A DNA stretch of 64,000 bases. Source: Leptospiraceae bacterium (GTDB lineage Bacteria > Spirochaetota > Leptospiria > Leptospirales > Leptospiraceae). The stretch's first letter is position 1. Each line of letters starts with the position of its first letter. Below the pieces are notes generated by a model. It ran no database searches, was not told the DNA's origin, and saw nothing but the letters and a program-made list of their open reading frames with translations. Both the position numbers and the translations under genes were made by a program. Below are positions 8,567-17,996 of the stretch, piece by piece. The stretch is taken from the NCBI GenBank assembly GCA_024233875.1, contig JACKPB010000003.1, forward strand, positions 1-64,000. Reading direction: 5' to 3'.

Positions 8567-10549
8567 CTATTCGATTATTTCCTTAGGTTTGTTCAGGACT
8601 TCATAGACTTTCATATGAATGAATATATCCAAAAGATCTCCATCGATATGATTGTCCTTCACTTCCATTTTCAAAATATCCAGAGCTCTTTCCAATGGAA
8701 CTGCTTTTTTATAAGGTCGATCTTTGTCTGTCAGTGCATCAAAAATATCAGAAATCGTCATCATCCTGGACTGAATGGGGATTTCCTCTGAAGTCAACCT
8801 TCTCGGATAGCCCGTTCCATCCAACTTCTCATGGTGGGCATGAGCTATATTGGGTATACTCTTCAAACCATGGATCCAGGGAATCTTACTTAAAAATTGA
8901 TACGTATGTTCAACATGAGATTCGATCTCCAACCTTTCTTCCACATCCAGAGACCCTTTTTTAATTGATAAATAATTGAACTCTTTTTCGTTAAGAAGAG
9001 GATAGCTCGAACCATCTACAAATTGATAACTCATAGCTGAAATATCTTCGAGGACCTTGGAACTGGATTGTTCAAGAATAGTTGGTTCATTGCATTTTTT
9101 GATTATGTCCAGAAGGTTTTCCAGTTTTTCCTTTTCCATTTTGATTTCGAGGTCAATCGCCTTTTCAAATTCGGTGAATCCGGAAGAGCCCTGCTTCTTT
9201 AAATAGTCTATTTTCTTTTGGGTGAGTCTGGTTTCTATGTCCTTGAGTAGATAGTAAAATCTCCACTGAATGTTTTCAAGTTCATAGCTTTCCAATTTTT
9301 TAGATTTGACAAGAACCTTTTCCCGAACGCCTACTTTTCCAAAATCATGCAGAAGAGAAGCATAACGAATCTCTTTCATCTGATCGAGGGAAAATTTGAC
9401 ATCCATGTACTTTCCGAAATCAATCCTATCGATTACCCTGGCCAATCCAACTGTTAGCTCAGCCACACGAAATGAGTGACCGCTTGTGGTCGGGTCCCGT
9501 GCTTCAATTGCACTTACTGAAGCGGTCACAAATCCTTCGAAGAGCTTTTCGATATCCATGATGAGATTATTGTTCTGAATGGCTACAGCCGCCTGACCTG
9601 CCACACTCATGACCAATTCTTCTGAATACTTATCAAAGGAGGAGACTTCTACTCCCTGCATCTGTTCTAGTGTAAGCTTTTGAGAAAAATGTTTTTTTTT
9701 ATTGATGAGTTGTATGACACCGATGACTTCACCCGTATGATTTTTCATCGGTACTACAAGCATACTCTTGGAGTAGTAGCCTTTTGATTTGTCATACTCA
9801 CTATTGAACTTGTACTCAACCCCCGGAGGGAGATGATACGCATCGGGTATATTCAATACTGTTCCGGTGTCGGCAACATAGCCGGAAATACTCTGCTTAT
9901 TGATCGGCAATAAAAACTCGGAAGAATTGAGATCAAGTGCGGAAATCTTAAATCTGAGATTTCGGGGATTGCCTTCTTCGTCCTTTTCCACCAGATACAA
10001 GGAACCCGCATCCGCCACACAAATCTCCCGTGCACTGAAGAGAATGTCTCTGAGAAGTTTGGTAAAGTCTTTTTCATTTCCCAAACTCATCCCGATCTTG
10101 GTTAACTTCGAAATATGACTTGTACTGAGATTGACTTTGTACTTCAATTCAAATGATTCTTTTCTCAATTCGAGAGCGGTGAAGGCATTGACGATAGACT
10201 TGGCTACAAATACGATAGGAGCATCTACCGAAATATTCATGTAGTACAGATCATTTTCTATATCCGTCTGGGATATGATGTCTTCATTCAAATCTGCATT
10301 GATTATGAAGGAGCAGAAAAAATTAGTATTGTTAACTAAGAAATTTTTAATCTCTTTATTGTATTTGAGAACAGTTTCTTTACTGAGAACGAAAACTATG
10401 ATAAGAATCTTATCTTCGTTTAAGATGAAATCTTGGTTGGTTAATAATTCAGAAAAGTTGATAAATTTTATATCTAACTGTTTCCTATAGATCTCCAGTT
10501 CAGTTTTGAGGTTTGGATTGTCTGTAACTATAGTTCTGGAAGATGCCAA
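8567..10549 (-). CDS. GAF and HD-GYP domain protein (probable c-di-GMP phosphodiesterase)
   Basis: 660 residues. An N-terminal region of about 130 residues has alternating beta and alpha elements like a degenerate receiver but lacks clear phospho-acceptor geometry. A GAF domain spans about 150-330. The HD-GYP domain has HD at 401-402 in LLHDFGKVGV and HHEKLDGTGYP at 572-582, so the signature is intact. Between them, about 420-530 is an extra charged, helical, coiled-coil-like insertion not found in minimal HD-GYP domains. The family hydrolyses cyclic di-GMP. It faces the PP2C gene, so they are not in one operon. Confidence 0.87.
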   Translation of the reverse strand: MASSRTIVTDNPNLKTELEIYRKQLDIKFINFSELLTNQDFILNEDKILIIVFVLSKETVLKYNKEIKNFLVNNTNFFCSFIINADLNEDIISQTDIENDLYYMNISVDAPIVFVAKSIVNAFTALELRKESFELKYKVNLSTSHISKLTKIGMSLGNEKDFTKLLRDILFSAREICVADAGSLYLVEKDEEGNPRNLRFKISALDLNSSEFLLPINKQSISGYVADTGTVLNIPDAYHLPPGVEYKFNSEYDKSKGYYSKSMLVVPMKNHTGEVIGVIQLINKKKHFSQKLTLEQMQGVEVSSFDKYSEELVMSVAGQAAVAIQNNNLIMDIEKLFEGFVTASVSAIEARDPTTSGHSFRVAELTVGLARVIDRIDFGKYMDVKFSLDQMKEIRYASLLHDFGKVGVREKVLVKSKKLESYELENIQWRFYYLLKDIETRLTQKKIDYLKKQGSSGFTEFEKAIDLEIKMEKEKLENLLDIIKKCNEPTILEQSSSKVLEDISAMSYQFVDGSSYPLLNEKEFNYLSIKKGSLDVEERLEIESHVEHTYQFLSKIPWIHGLKSIPNIAHAHHEKLDGTGYPRRLTSEEIPIQSRMMTISDIFDALTDKDRPYKKAVPLERALDILKMEVKDNHIDGDLLDIFIHMKVYEVLNKPKEIIE

Positions 10550-10644
10550 AATGTAACCTTTGATTATTGTTTACAAGTAATCGTATTTTTATAGCTGGAT
10601 ATGTCTATAAATTTAAAGTACTTTTGGTATAGATTTTTAATTAT

Positions 10645-10680
10645 AAATTGGGGGAAATTTACTAAATCTACCCCCAATTT
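10645..10680 (-). terminator. Terminator after flgE
   Basis: Perfect 10-bp inverted repeat (10645-10654 and 10671-10680) containing five G-C pairs, beginning 14 nt after the flgE stop on the minus strand. The tail on that strand is TATAATTAAAAAT; on the plus strand a T-run also follows, so it may work both ways. Confidence 0.65.
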
Positions 10681-10693
10681 TTTCAATTACCTC

Positions 10694-12094
10694 TTACCTC
10701 TTGAGTCCCAACACTTCCTGGATCATTTGATCGGAAGTAGTGATCGTTCTGGAGTTGGCCTGAAACCCACGCTGGGTGACGATCATATCTGTGAACTGGT
10801 CAGAAAGGTCTACGTTAGACATTTCGAGAAGACCTGCGTTGATTTTTCCTCTTCCTGCGATTCCGGACTCACCTATATTCGGTTCGCCTGAGTTCATTGA
10901 ATAGGAAAACATTGTATCTCCCGCTTTGTTCAAACCTGCCGGGTTGTTGAAGATCGCCATAGCTACTCTGGCTAGAGGCTGTTGAACCCCGTTGGAATAC
11001 ACACCGGTGATTGTTCCTGAATTGTCTATGGAAAATGCTTCCATGTATCCCATAGGATATCCATCCTGTTTGATCGCCTTAGTTGTAAAATCTGATGAGA
11101 ACTGAGTGATTCCATCCACCATTCCGGCCTCACCCAATTTGAGTTCAAAAGATTGAGCTTCCGGATTACCGGGAATTCGGAAAGATACCTTAGCGGCAAG
11201 CATTCCGGAAGATTGACTGTCGGTTCCATCGGATACATTGACCAGTCGACCATCAGGAGAAAATCCCAATTCAAATTCTTTGTTTCCGGCTACCTGAGTG
11301 TTTTGTCCACCTACAGAACTGGAATCCACATCAACAGATACCTGAGACGAATCAGTAACATCCACAGAAGCTCTCCAGACATTGTCCCTGACTTTCCAGA
11401 ACTGCAACTTGAGTTCTCTTTCCATTCCCTGATCATCAAAAATTTTTATGGTTGTAGTGTGACCTTTTCTTTTCTTGGGATCGGGATCACTGATCATTTT
11501 TTGGAGTTCTTCCGGAGTCACTCCCTCAGGAACTGTACCGGCAGATGCATTCAAATTGGACTTAAAAATAACTTCACCGGTAGCTTTCGCAGGCTCTTTG
11601 GAATATAGGGGGAGAGTAATGTCTTCTATTGAGGAGGAGGAGTTTATGTACTTAGTTCCATTTTCATCTACCCTGGAATTCCAACCCTGAACCTTGAGAC
11701 CGTTTGCGGGATTGACCAGATTTCCATCTTTATCTACATTGAAGGCACCGGCTCTTGTGTAGAATTCTTTTTCACCGTCTTTGACGACAAAAAAACCTTC
11801 TCCGGAGATAGCCAGATCCGTGTTCTTTCCGGTAGTCTGTAAAGAACCCTGTGTCATAATTTTATCTATAGCAGCTATCAGGGAGCCCAAACCAACCTGC
11901 TTGGGGTTGACCCCACCGATGTTTTCTTTAGGCTCGGATGCCGCAGCTAATTCCTGCGAAATCATATCCTGGAACGTCACCCTTTCCGTCTTAAAACCGT
12001 GGGTGTTTACGTTGGCAATGTTATTGCCCACGACATCCATTCTTACCTGGTGGTTTTTCAGACCGGAAACTCCGGAATAAAGGGATTTCATCAT
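10694..12094 (-). CDS. flgE: Flagellar hook protein FlgE
   Basis: 466 residues. N-terminal flagellar rod/hook motif (LYSGVSGLKNHQ, VVGNNIANVNTHGFK) and C-terminal motif (SNVDLSDQFTDMIVTQRGFQ) are both present, with the longer variable middle region expected of hook protein rather than rod protein. It forms the flexible periplasmic hook. It lies 30 bp after flgD in the order fliK-flgD-flgE. GAGG 10 nt upstream supports the first of two adjacent ATGs. The whole protein contains no cysteine, which matters because lysinoalanine cross-linking described for other spirochete hooks uses a cysteine. Confidence 0.93.
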   Translation of the reverse strand: MMKSLYSGVSGLKNHQVRMDVVGNNIANVNTHGFKTERVTFQDMISQELAAASEPKENIGGVNPKQVGLGSLIAAIDKIMTQGSLQTTGKNTDLAISGEGFFVVKDGEKEFYTRAGAFNVDKDGNLVNPANGLKVQGWNSRVDENGTKYINSSSSIEDITLPLYSKEPAKATGEVIFKSNLNASAGTVPEGVTPEELQKMISDPDPKKRKGHTTTIKIFDDQGMERELKLQFWKVRDNVWRASVDVTDSSQVSVDVDSSSVGGQNTQVAGNKEFELGFSPDGRLVNVSDGTDSQSSGMLAAKVSFRIPGNPEAQSFELKLGEAGMVDGITQFSSDFTTKAIKQDGYPMGYMEAFSIDNSGTITGVYSNGVQQPLARVAMAIFNNPAGLNKAGDTMFSYSMNSGEPNIGESGIAGRGKINAGLLEMSNVDLSDQFTDMIVTQRGFQANSRTITTSDQMIQEVLGLKR

Positions 12095-12124
12095 AAACTC
12101 TGTACCTCAAATATCATATTTTAA

Positions 12125-12826
12125 TTATTCATAACCTTTTTCCCGATTTTTCAATGCTCCGGGATACTCTTTCTTCTCATCCAACTCTTTGGGTTCAGAA
12201 GGAAGGAACTCTTCTGTTTTCTTTGTATCAGTATCTAAGTTTCGGACGTTTTCCTGAAAAGATGAGTTATCTTTTGGTTCTTCGGGAGAATTTTGAAGAG
12301 AATTCTCCTGACCTCCATCCATATTCAATAACTTAGGATCCGAAATCAAATTGATCTGATTGACTTCGATTGTCCTACCGCTCACCCTTACGAAAGCCTT
12401 TCCATCACCATCAAAAAACAAGGCTCCCGCAATTCCGGTGATCGGCTCTCCGCTGACAAAATCAGGTCCGCTGACAACTTTTCCTACCAGACTGTAGCTC
12501 TGACGATTTTCCATTCTCTGCATGCTGGAGGAGAGATTTTTCATCTGTTCCAAACTGGAAAATTGTGCCATCTGAGCGATGAAGTCCTGGTCTTTAACCG
12601 GGTTGGTAGGATCCTGCTTGGAAAGTTGTGTGATCAAGAGTTTTAGAAAGTCATCCTTTCCGAGTTGTTTGGGAGTTTCCCTGACTTCGATATTTTTCAG
12701 ACCACTCTTTTCTTCTTTGTCCAGACGACGGAGATGGTCATTGACATTGAACTTTCTGTCAGAATCCAGATATCGATTTCGGATTGCGTTTTCTGAGGCT
12801 CCGGGAACCCGATTCACTTCAGGCAT
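12125..12826 (-). CDS. flgD: Flagellar hook assembly protein FlgD
   Basis: 233 residues. The signature LGKDDFLKLLITQLSKQDPTNP followed by DFIAQMAQFSSLEQM (about residues 55-95) is that of FlgD, the hook cap scaffold. A short beta-rich region follows (about 105-165), then a charged disordered tail rich in Glu, Lys and Ser. It starts 1 nt after the end of fliK and is probably translated together with it. Confidence 0.92.
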   Translation of the reverse strand: MPEVNRVPGASENAIRNRYLDSDRKFNVNDHLRRLDKEEKSGLKNIEVRETPKQLGKDDFLKLLITQLSKQDPTNPVKDQDFIAQMAQFSSLEQMKNLSSSMQRMENRQSYSLVGKVVSGPDFVSGEPITGIAGALFFDGDGKAFVRVSGRTIEVNQINLISDPKLLNMDGGQENSLQNSPEEPKDNSSFQENVRNLDTDTKKTEEFLPSEPKELDEKKEYPGALKNREKGYE

Positions 12827-12827
12827 A

Positions 12828-14471
12828 TCAAACCTTCAAATCCAGGAGTCGTTTTTCTGTGTATTGGGAGTCATCCGAATTTTCTGAATCGGATTCCTCT
12901 GAGAGTGAGCCGTCTTTTCCGCCGCTCAATTGTCCCTCAGAAGATTCTTTTTCAAAAAAGCCAAATCCCTTATTGTCCTCATTCATCTCTATGTTCAGTG
13001 AATAGAGTTCAATTCCGGCTGTTTTTAGATCTTCTTTCAATTGACCGACTTCTCCCTGGAGAAAAGTCCTAGCAGATTCATTGTCTACTATGATCTTTCC
13101 CTCGACCCTATCATTCTCCTGAACCACCATCAATTTCAATCTTCCCAATTCTCTGGGTTGCATAATGATTTCAGCAGAATTCTTTCCATTTTCAGTGATT
13201 TGCATTCTAGCTGTTTTCACCAATTCGGAAAAATTCTTTTGGGCCTGCTCTCCGGAAGGAAGAGGCTTGGGTTCGGGTTTCATTTCCATCCTGGAACTTT
13301 TGGATTCATTAAGATTCTGACCGAAATTCTGATTGGATCGATCTGATTGGGTGGATGAGGATTTTTCTGATCTCCCCTCCTGTGATGTCTCCACCAGTTT
13401 TACAGAAGGATTGGATTCTGACTTTTTTTGTTTTTCAGTCTGTTGATTTTTTGTATCTGTAGGTACCATTTTTTCAAAAAATGAATCCCTACCGATCGCC
13501 TTTTGCTCATTCGACGTTGAATTGTTTTTCTCTGTATTTTTTATATCATGTTTATCTTCAGAAACTTCCAGCTCTTTGAATTGAAAATTGCCTTTTTCGA
13601 CCTTTCCTTTCTTTTCATCTGCTGATAGAGTCTCTTTGAGGACTTCAGCCTGAGCTAGGGTTTTTGTGCTTGAAGCTTCCGGACTAGTAATTTCAGAATT
13701 TTCGATGGGAGCTGTGTTCGGAGACAGCTTTTGAGAGAGGTTGACCCTGGTTTTACTGCCGGACTCAACCACCTCCTCACCTTCCTCCGATTTGAGAACT
13801 TCAGAGAAAGCCACCTTCAAAAGCTTTCCGGAATCAGATGAAACGGAAAGTTCTACTTTTTCTCCATTTTTGGATTCGGTAGCTACTTCTGCCTTTACTG
13901 AATCAAGAGTTCCTTCTTCAGCGGCTGAATCTTTCTTCAGTTTTTCAAAAAATCTTGTGATGGCAGTATGAATTCTTTTTTCTTCACCGCTTTCTTCTTC
14001 TTCAATCCCATCTTCTTCTTTGGAATTTTCAGGTTTTTGTGAATCTATAGCAACTTTCTCAGAATCTTTAGTTTCTGATTCTTCTTGAATCCGGGCTGAT
14101 TCCTGATCTGTAGGTCTCTCTACCTCTTTGGCCTCAGACACTTCTTTCTTAATTTCATTCGAATTTTCCAATACTTCGAACTCTTCAGGTCGATTCGAGG
14201 ACTCGGACAACTCTCTATCCATAGTGGAGGGAGGCTCTTCCGCATGAGGACTAGCAGTGGGAATCGTTTGCGGTTCCGGCATTGAGTAGGAACTTCCGGG
14301 TCCGGTGATTTCCCTGACAGAGGGCTGAGGTTCAGGTTGTTTGTTCTCTTTCAGATAAGAAAGAAAATCCTTTTCATCACTTTTTAGATTGACGATAGTA
14401 TCTTTAGTCCCGGGAAATGCCCTGTTAAGGGCTGAATTTTGTGCTTTTTGAAATTCAGCGAATTGGATCAT
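12828..14471 (-). CDS. fliK: Flagellar hook-length control protein FliK
   Basis: 547 residues. Most of it is a low-complexity, disordered region rich in Ser, Glu and Lys, as usual for the FliK ruler. The C-terminal Flg_hook domain (about 410-500) is recognisable: ITENGKNSAEIIMQPRELGRLKLMV, VEGKIIVDNESAR, LKTAGIELYSLNIEM. The call rests on this domain plus position directly before flgD and flgE. AGAGGG 6 nt before the ATG is a strong ribosome site. Divergent from flgB. Confidence 0.88.
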   Translation of the reverse strand: MIQFAEFQKAQNSALNRAFPGTKDTIVNLKSDEKDFLSYLKENKQPEPQPSVREITGPGSSYSMPEPQTIPTASPHAEEPPSTMDRELSESSNRPEEFEVLENSNEIKKEVSEAKEVERPTDQESARIQEESETKDSEKVAIDSQKPENSKEEDGIEEEESGEEKRIHTAITRFFEKLKKDSAAEEGTLDSVKAEVATESKNGEKVELSVSSDSGKLLKVAFSEVLKSEEGEEVVESGSKTRVNLSQKLSPNTAPIENSEITSPEASSTKTLAQAEVLKETLSADEKKGKVEKGNFQFKELEVSEDKHDIKNTEKNNSTSNEQKAIGRDSFFEKMVPTDTKNQQTEKQKKSESNPSVKLVETSQEGRSEKSSSTQSDRSNQNFGQNLNESKSSRMEMKPEPKPLPSGEQAQKNFSELVKTARMQITENGKNSAEIIMQPRELGRLKLMVVQENDRVEGKIIVDNESARTFLQGEVGQLKEDLKTAGIELYSLNIEMNEDNKGFGFFEKESSEGQLSGGKDGSLSEESDSENSDDSQYTEKRLLDLKV

Positions 14472-14592
14472 TGATTGCCCTCTAGGTAATCATCGAGAGG
14501 TATCCCAAAACCTTTACATTTTTTTTTGATTCGGGAAAAATTCATTCAGGAAAAATCGGATTCGCCGACACATACTAAAGGAGATTTTGTAA
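14472..14592. promoter_or_regulatory. Divergent flagellar promoter region
   Basis: 121 bp between fliK and flgB must carry both promoters. On the plus strand GCCGACAC at 14564-14571 resembles the sigma-28 -10 box (GCCGATAA), with only a poor -35 match 15 nt upstream. A run of nine Ts crosses 14519-14527. The promoter assignment is tentative. Confidence 0.3.
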
Positions 14593-15024
14593 ATGTTTGA
14601 ATCCAGCTTTTTCATGAAAACTCAGGACCTACTCGAAAGAGGGCTAAATGCCTCTATGGTCAAAAGAAAAGTATCAGCGGACAATATTGCCAATGTGGAT
14701 GTTCCCCATTTCAAGAGAAGCGAAGTCACTTTCGAGGAGAATCTCAAACGAGCCATCGAATCAGAAAGAACAGAGAAGATAAAAACAGTTCCCACTAAAA
14801 CAACAGACTCCAGGCACATCGAATTCTTCAAATCTCTGGACTACAGGGAAGTTCGTCCCAAAACCCATATCGATTACCTCACTTCCATGCGTGCCGATGG
14901 GAATAATGTAGATATGGAAAAAGAAATGACCACTGCAGCTCAGGTTCAGATGCACTACAACATGATGGTAGAGAGAATGAATCAAAACACTCGACTCCTG
15001 AATATTGTAATGAAATCAGCATAA
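14593..15024 (+). CDS. flgB: Flagellar basal-body rod protein FlgB
   Basis: 143 residues, the usual FlgB length. It has the N-terminal motif (LLERGLNASMVKRKVSADNIANVDVPHFKR) and a C-terminal helix (MHYNMMVERMNQNTRLLNIVM). It builds the proximal rod with FlgC and FliE. AAAGGAG ribosome site before the ATG. First gene of flgB-flgC-fliE. Confidence 0.94.
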   Translation: MFESSFFMKTQDLLERGLNASMVKRKVSADNIANVDVPHFKRSEVTFEENLKRAIESERTEKIKTVPTKTTDSRHIEFFKSLDYREVRPKTHIDYLTSMRADGNNVDMEKEMTTAAQVQMHYNMMVERMNQNTRLLNIVMKSA

Positions 15025-15044
15025 GGAAAATCGGGTAGAACAAT

Positions 15045-15506
15045 ATGGGTTTATTTACATCAATCAATATCTCATCCACAGGTCTTTCAGCTCAGAGATT
15101 GCGAATGGATACGATTTCAAACAACATTGCCAATTCAACCACCACCAGAAATACGAATAATGATGGACCTTTCCGTCGGGATCGGGTCATAATGACCCCT
15201 CTGAACATGCGGACCCGTTGGAGAAGCCCGGTGTATCCTTTCGGACTCCGAACCGATGAGGGCAAAGGTGTCAAGGTTCTGAAGATTGAAAAGGACATGA
15301 GCCCTTTGCGACTTGTCTATGATCCGACTCATCCCGACTCCATAAAAGTTGGAGAAAAAAAAGGTTATGTCGAATATCCCAATATCAATATTGTGACAGA
15401 GATGACCGACATGATTTCGGCTTCACGTTCCTATGAAGCCAACGTTCAAATGATCAACGGAACGAAATCAATGATCAATAAAGCTATGGAGATAGGTAGA
15501 GCTTAA
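15045..15506 (+). CDS. flgC: Flagellar basal-body rod protein FlgC
   Basis: 153 residues. N-terminal NISSTGLSAQRLRMDTISNNIAN and C-terminal VTEMTDMISASRSYEANV motifs identify FlgC. It lies 20 bp after flgB and 5 bp before fliE in the standard gene order. Confidence 0.95.
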   Translation: MGLFTSINISSTGLSAQRLRMDTISNNIANSTTTRNTNNDGPFRRDRVIMTPLNMRTRWRSPVYPFGLRTDEGKGVKVLKIEKDMSPLRLVYDPTHPDSIKVGEKKGYVEYPNINIVTEMTDMISASRSYEANVQMINGTKSMINKAMEIGRA

Positions 15507-15511
15507 GTCTT

Positions 15512-15868
15512 ATGAAAATAGAATCAGGTAATCCATATTCCAACCAACCTTTCCCCCTCACCCCCTCAGGTGATAAAGTTTCCATTCGAACTGTGAATCC
15601 CCTTCATTATGACGAGAAGAAAGAGATCGAATCCCCGGACAATGTCTCCGAATCCTTTGCTGAAGTTTTCAGAAAGACTCTTGAAAAAGTGAATGATCAA
15701 CAGGTCGAATCGGACAAGCTCACACAAAAAATGGTTTTTGATCCAAATAGTGTGGATGCTCATGAAGTTTTGATCGCAGCAGAAAAAGCAAGAATCTCTC
15801 TTACCTTTACGAAAACTGTCATTGATGGTGTCGTAAGGGCCTACAGAGACCTATCCAACCTAAGATAA
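15512..15868 (+). CDS. fliE: Flagellar hook-basal body protein FliE
   Basis: 118 residues. The C-terminal region (VFDPNSVDAHEVLIAAEKARISLTF, VIDGVVRAYRDLSNLR) is diagnostic of FliE, which joins the MS ring to the rod. Position after flgB and flgC agrees. The N-terminal half is variable and Pro/Ser rich. Followed by a G-C-rich hairpin. Confidence 0.93.
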   Translation: MKIESGNPYSNQPFPLTPSGDKVSIRTVNPLHYDEKKEIESPDNVSESFAEVFRKTLEKVNDQQVESDKLTQKMVFDPNSVDAHEVLIAAEKARISLTFTKTVIDGVVRAYRDLSNLR

Positions 15869-15872
15869 TCTT

Positions 15873-15898
15873 TCACCCACCGGATCTCCGGCGGGTGA
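15873..15898 (+). terminator. Hairpin after fliE
   Basis: Arms 15873-15883 and 15888-15898 form an 11-bp stem with one A-C mismatch and a 4-nt loop, 5 nt after the fliE stop. A strong T-run is lacking. Confidence 0.6.
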
Positions 15899-15940
15899 CA
15901 TTCTCTAAACTTTGACAGCAAACATTTCAGAAAAATTCAT

Positions 15941-17095
15941 ATGAGAACTTTCTCAAATTTGAATTTACAGAGATTTCTTTTTCCTCCATTTTCGGTGAAA
16001 TTTTTCATATCCATCCTCTTTTGTTCTTTTGTTCTCTCCTGCCAATTCGGTAAAAAAAAATCAACTACCCTGGTTTCCCTTCAGAGTCATAGAATTTTAT
16101 TTGAAATCGGTAACAAAAATATTGAGAAATGTATCTACCGGGTAGAGGATGAACCGGATGGATGCATCACAATCCCCCATCCCATTGTTCCCTGTAAAAA
16201 ATTTACAATCGAAGAAAATTTCACAAACCTCAGTCCTTCCGACTCTTCAGATCTCATTCTCAGAGGGATCTCTGAAGTAGAATTGAATCATCCCAAACTA
16301 ACCAAAAATCTACTCACCACCATGGTCTTTCTCAAAGAAGGTCATGAACTTTCCAGGGATAAAGATAGGAAGGTGTTTACGGATGCTCTTCGAAAAGACT
16401 TTGTGAATCGAAAGATCCCACTGGTATTGATTGATGAGGATAGAAATAAATTTCTGAGTGATTTCCAAAAAGACTATTTCCCCAATAAGGAATTGTTTGA
16501 CAATCTTCTCATCAGCTCAGAAAATCTCTTCTTCTACTTTCCGTATCCGATGAAATCCCAAAAACCCTATTATGATCTACCGATCGGAGTGAGGACTGTA
16601 TTTGAGAAAGGTGGATTCGTTAAAGATACCTTTCATACATGCAGACAGCCCATTTCAGTTTTCTTTTCCAACTACTACAGTGGTTGGGAAAATTTTGAAT
16701 TCTGTAGGGAATACATACTTTCCGAATTTGAAAAATCAGGTTTTCAAAAGCAAATTCAGCCGATAGACTCCCGAAAAACCGGTCAAAACCTAGTGGTGTA
16801 TGGAGAGATCTGGGAAGAACTCTCCTTGCTTTTCCTAAAAAATGAAATCACACGAAATGAAATTCACAACTCTGTCAGGTTTTACTGCAAGGCAAACATT
16901 CCCGATCTTCTCAAACAGGGAAATTCTGAAAGGCTTTCCTATCACGCCTGCTACTATCTCTCTTATGCTGATGCCATCATGAAATCTTTTCGGGTAGACT
17001 CCATTCACATCCTGAAAGGGAACCTATTCTCATCCTATCTTGCGGGTTCCAAAATCTATGCCCCTGAGTGCAAGCCCTCAGGCAAAAAGAAATGA
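15941..17095 (+). CDS. Lipoprotein of unknown function, coupled to rsmH
   Basis: 384 residues. After a somewhat long N-terminus (PFSVKFFISILFCSFVLSC) the lipobox VLSC predicts lipidation near residue 34. The mature part has many Cys (about ten) and aromatic residues, with no motif I recognise. Its stop overlaps the rsmH start (ATGA at 17092-17095), so it is translated in the same operon as the division and cell-wall genes. A role in envelope or division is a guess from position only. Confidence 0.7.
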   Translation: MRTFSNLNLQRFLFPPFSVKFFISILFCSFVLSCQFGKKKSTTLVSLQSHRILFEIGNKNIEKCIYRVEDEPDGCITIPHPIVPCKKFTIEENFTNLSPSDSSDLILRGISEVELNHPKLTKNLLTTMVFLKEGHELSRDKDRKVFTDALRKDFVNRKIPLVLIDEDRNKFLSDFQKDYFPNKELFDNLLISSENLFFYFPYPMKSQKPYYDLPIGVRTVFEKGGFVKDTFHTCRQPISVFFSNYYSGWENFEFCREYILSEFEKSGFQKQIQPIDSRKTGQNLVVYGEIWEELSLLFLKNEITRNEIHNSVRFYCKANIPDLLKQGNSERLSYHACYYLSYADAIMKSFRVDSIHILKGNLFSSYLAGSKIYAPECKPSGKKK

Positions 17096-17991
17096 TCCCG
17101 ATTCACATTCCTATTCTAAAAGAAAAAATCGGGGAGTACTTCTCTCAAATCTCCTCTGATAAGAAAGTAATTTTGGATGGAACAGCCGGAGAGGGAGGGC
17201 ATTCTGAGTATTTTTTGGAAACCTTTCCCGAATCACGGGTCATTTTGGTGGACAGAGATGAAACAATGTTGGAAAGAGCTATTCAGAGATTGGAACCATA
17301 TTCCTCCCGCATTCATCCGGTTTTGAAAAACTTCTCCGAGTTGAATGAAGCCGACCTAAAAATAGAAGGCAGCGATGGACCTGATGGAATTCTTCTGGAT
17401 TTTGGAATCTCAACCTATCATCTCAAAAGTTCAGGACGTGGATTCAGTTTCCAATCTGAGGAGGAATTGGATATGAGATTGGACTCTTCGTCTCTCTCCG
17501 CTTTCACTATTCTGAATAAATATAAAGCTGAACAACTTCTGGATATCTTCCGAAAATATGGTGAAGAGAAATGGTCGACGAAAATCGTTCCAAAAATCAT
17601 TGAAGAAAGAAGGAAAAATCCCATACGAACCACTATGGAATTAGCAAAATTAATCGAAAGGGTCATACCGAGAAAATTCTGGCCGGCGAAAGTTCATCCT
17701 TCCTTTCGGATCTTTCAGGCTCTACGAATTGAATCCAATGGTGAACTGAAACATATAGAAAAGGCGATTCCCAATTTATGGAATCATCTCTCTCCCGGCG
17801 GAGTTTTTGCCTGTCTGTCTTTTCATTCATTAGAAGATAGAATCGTAAAAAATCATTTTAGAGATTTAGCCAGAGAAGACTTAGGAATTCTAATGACGAA
17901 AAAACCCATATCACCCGAAGAATCTGAAATAGATTTCAATCCTGCATCACGCTCTGCCAAACTGAGAGCCGTACAAAAAAAATCGAGGTAA
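17092..17991 (+). CDS. rsmH: 16S rRNA m4C1402 methyltransferase RsmH (MraW)
   Basis: Start placed at ATG 17092, inside the preceding stop (ATGA); a TTG at 17068 is less likely. The 299-residue product begins IPIHIPILKEKIGEYF and has the SAM-binding motif LDGTAGEGGHSEYF, the DGILLDFGISTYHL segment, SGRGFSF, HPSFRIFQALRI and LSFHSLEDRIVK. These are RsmH signatures. It methylates C1402 of 16S rRNA at N4. It opens the dcw-type cluster as in many bacteria, but no mraZ precedes it. Confidence 0.95.
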   Translation: MIPIHIPILKEKIGEYFSQISSDKKVILDGTAGEGGHSEYFLETFPESRVILVDRDETMLERAIQRLEPYSSRIHPVLKNFSELNEADLKIEGSDGPDGILLDFGISTYHLKSSGRGFSFQSEEELDMRLDSSSLSAFTILNKYKAEQLLDIFRKYGEEKWSTKIVPKIIEERRKNPIRTTMELAKLIERVIPRKFWPAKVHPSFRIFQALRIESNGELKHIEKAIPNLWNHLSPGGVFACLSFHSLEDRIVKNHFRDLAREDLGILMTKKPISPEESEIDFNPASRSAKLRAVQKKSR

Positions 17992-17996
17992 TTCAT

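Noticed and set aside
11153..11608. 151-codon open frame antisense to flgE
   Set aside because: flgE is certain from motifs; the antisense frame has no recognisable protein features.
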